A DNA stretch of 64,000 nt from Halosolutus halophilus (GTDB lineage Archaea > Halobacteriota > Halobacteria > Halobacteriales > Natrialbaceae). Of this stretch, positions 62,381-64,000 are shown piece after piece. The notes under the pieces are model-generated. The model made no database searches. It was not told the DNA's origin and saw only the letters and a list, made by a program, of their open reading frames with translations. The position numbers and the translations under genes were made by a program. Position 1 is the stretch's first letter, and each line of letters opens with the position of its first letter. Location: contig NZ_CP094974.1 of the NCBI RefSeq assembly GCF_022869805.1, positions 4,712,001-4,776,000 of the forward strand. Reading direction: 5' to 3'.

Positions 62381-63133
62381 TCAGTCGATCGGGATCCGGG
62401 TCACCGATCGCGAGGACGTTTTGATCGGCACGACCGTATCGGGATCGGTGGAGTCGCGTTCGAGTTCCTCGAGCACGCGTCGAATCCCGTTGTGGTGGCC
62501 CGCACCGACGACGGCGACGACGTCGTACCCGTCGCTGCGAAGCCGGTGGAGACGGTTCGCCATCGACCGGTCGCGTCCGTCGATCATCACCTCGGCGACT
62601 TCCGGCAGCAGTCGTCGGACGTGGTCGATCATCGGCTGGACGTCGTCGCCGTGATCGACGTCCGAGAACGACGTCGTCATCGCCTCGATCTGTCTGGCGT
62701 AGTCCTCGGGCCCCATCAACTGTGCGCGAACCAGCAGCTTCGGAAGCGTCTCGAACCCCACGCGTCGTCCGAGCGCGTCCATCGTTTCCACGATCGGGTC
62801 GTCGATGAGGGCGACCTCGGTGTCCAGTTCCGCGGCGGTTTCGATCGCGGTTTCCATGTCGGTCTTCGTGGGGTCGAGTCCGTACAGCCGGACGACGGTC
62901 CGCTGGAGGGCCCGCAGTGTCGCGTACGCGGCCGCGGTCGGCGGCGGGAACTCCCGGGTCAGGTCGAAGGGGGACGACTGCTGGTTCCGATCGAGTCGCT
63001 CGAAGCGTCGCTCGTCGAGTTCGACGGCGACGACGTCGGGGTCGACCTCGCGAATCGTCTCGCGAACCCGCCGTCGGTGGGCCGGAGAGAAGTGGACGCT
63101 CGGGACGAACGTGATGGTGCCAGTCTCGGTCAT
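62381..63133 (-). CDS. TraB/PrgY/TIKI-family protein
   Basis: 250 residues. The family's conserved residues are seen in VPSVHFSPAHRRRV, VVAVELDERRFERL (Glu pair), MIDGRDRSMANRL and VVGAGHHNGIRRVLEEL. TIKI proteins are metal-dependent proteases and PrgY lowers a pheromone; the archaeal members have no known substrate. This copy has no membrane helices, unlike many archaeal TraB proteins that carry a C-terminal membrane domain. ATG at 63133. Confidence 0.85.
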   Translation of the reverse strand: MTETGTITFVPSVHFSPAHRRRVRETIREVDPDVVAVELDERRFERLDRNQQSSPFDLTREFPPPTAAAYATLRALQRTVVRLYGLDPTKTDMETAIETAAELDTEVALIDDPIVETMDALGRRVGFETLPKLLVRAQLMGPEDYARQIEAMTTSFSDVDHGDDVQPMIDHVRRLLPEVAEVMIDGRDRSMANRLHRLRSDGYDVVAVVGAGHHNGIRRVLEELERDSTDPDTVVPIKTSSRSVTRIPID

Positions 63134-63306
63134 TCGATCGGTCCGTTCACCGCCGAGGGGTATGAAGCTAGCAGACACCGTCGATCGTGACGGTGGAGTC
63201 ACGACCCGTTTCGTCCCGCTGCCTGGCCGGCTCCGCGTAGGCGAACGGCTAGGCTCCACACCTAAAGGAGCAGACGATCCGCTGACCAACGGCTCGTCTC
63301 ACGGTC

Positions 63307-64000
63307 TCACGCGTCCTCGGCGCCGGTCGTCGCCCCGTCGTCGTCCTGCCAGGGTCGATCGACGTCGAGGTCGTACGCGTCGATCGCGTCCGTCCAGAAC
63401 TCCCGGAACGCCGACTCTTCGAGCCGTCCCACGTCGCTCTCGCCCGCGTCGACGCGCTCGAGTCGTTCGTCCACGGTCTCGAGGAGTCGATCGGCGTCGG
63501 CTCCCTCGACGACGCCCGACTTGATCGCTTCCATGACCGCGTCCTTCTCGCTCTCGAGCACGCGCCGCTCGCCCGCGAGTTCGGCCCGCCGACGGACGGA
63601 CGGATACCGATCGAGAAGTTGCGAGATCGCCGCCTCGAGGCGGTTCTTCTCCCGACCGTACGTATCGCAGAACTCGACGTAGAGGTCCTGTGGGAGTTCT
63701 TCGTCCCGGTGCAGTGCGCTTGCGGTCGCAATGGCGGCGTCGACTCCTCGAAGTCGGGCCGTCAGGAGCCGATAAACTTCCTCGGGCGGCGATCGCTGGA
63801 CGATCCCGAGGCGATCGAGCAGCGGGGCGATCGTCAGCCCCTGGACGAGGAGGCTGAGCGCCGCCACGCCGAAGACGAGCACGCGGAGTTCTTCGCGCAG
63901 GGCGGCCGGAAGTTCCGGCGGCAAGCCGAGGACCAGCGCGATGGGGATCGACGCGTGCAGGCCGCTCCAGGCGATCAGGTGCTGGGACGATCGCGAGATC
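63307..64000 (-). CDS. CPA1-type Na+/H+ antiporter, C-terminal part (5' end outside the window)
   Basis: The frame is open to base 64000, so the start is outside. Visible residues begin ISRSSQHLIAWSGLHASIPI and continue ALVLGLPPELP, then a last hydrophobic helix LVFGVAALSLLVQGLTIAPLL, matching the end of NhaP-like antiporters. A long cytoplasmic helical tail follows (about 170 residues, EEVYRLLTARLRGVDAAI ... WQDDDG). It exchanges Na+ for H+ across the membrane. Confidence 0.88.
   Translation of the reverse strand, partial: ISRSSQHLIAWSGLHASIPIALVLGLPPELPAALREELRVLVFGVAALSLLVQGLTIAPLLDRLGIVQRSPPEEVYRLLTARLRGVDAAIATASALHRDEELPQDLYVEFCDTYGREKNRLEAAISQLLDRYPSVRRRAELAGERRVLESEKDAVMEAIKSGVVEGADADRLLETVDERLERVDAGESDVGRLEESAFREFWTDAIDAYDLDVDRPWQDDDGATTGAEDA

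Overview
This window comes from a haloarchaeon, plausibly of the Natrialbales. The signs are high G+C with many CGATCG words, very acidic proteins, TATA boxes about 25-30 bases ahead of leaderless starts, a Tat-type lipobox on a secreted binding protein, bacterio-opsin-activator-type regulators, a fused siroheme decarboxylase (archaeal heme route) and an rdfA/SMC-related cell-shape pair. I assign the group from these traits, not from a database match.

Layout. 1-9 kb: NAD synthesis (nadA-nadB, then nadC, with mscS inserted on the other strand), a tRNA 2'-phosphotransferase, GNATs, an aldehyde dehydrogenase, and tRNA-Leu(UAA) with partial echoes of its 3' end. 9-25 kb: housekeeping and redox genes (ferredoxin, two SDRs, a GAF plus six-PAS histidine kinase, cyclophilin, AspA-like hydrolase, HAD, TrpD-like enzyme, AhbAB, chromate transporter, a 1058-residue D-lactate-type dehydrogenase). 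26-42 kb: a phenylacetate island. It holds a PaaG-like isomerase and a MaoC hydratase, paaK copy 1, a branched-chain-type ABC importer (binding protein, fused LivH-LivM permease, LivG, LivF), a PaaI-type thioesterase, a bat-type regulator, paaA-B-C-D with the PaaD zinc ribbon as a separate overlapping gene, paaK copy 2 and a second thioesterase. 42-52 kb: an unassigned catabolic cluster of two divergent gene sets (TPP enzyme, NAD epimerase, M24-fold protein, LLM monooxygenase and methyltransferase one way; VOC, tandem EthD, HD and an IclR regulator the other) plus an amidohydrolase. 52-58 kb: beta-oxidation genes (enoyl-CoA hydratase, 3-hydroxyacyl-CoA dehydrogenase, acyl-CoA dehydrogenase, glutaryl-CoA dehydrogenase) and a second IclR. 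58-64 kb: sph-like SMC gene, rdfA, a DUF3006 Tat protein, a TraB-family protein and the C-terminal end of a Na+/H+ antiporter.

How it fits together. Phenylacetate would be activated by PaaK, epoxidised by PaaABC(D), isomerised by the PaaG-like protein and ring-opened by the MaoC hydratase. The later steps would use the hydratase/3-hydroxyacyl-CoA dehydrogenase pair at 52.7-54.4 kb. No PaaE reductase or PaaJ thiolase is visible. The strongest new signal is a nearly identical stretch of about 41 bases covering the TATA box and downstream sequence in front of both the ABC importer operon and the paaA operon. It suggests that transport and ring activation are switched together, possibly by the bat-type regulator encoded next to paaA.

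Other signals: an IclR-type palindrome present three times around the 49.9 kb regulator, and short perfect palindromes with three-base loops inside several genes, in frame. Two of these share the same 8-base arms.
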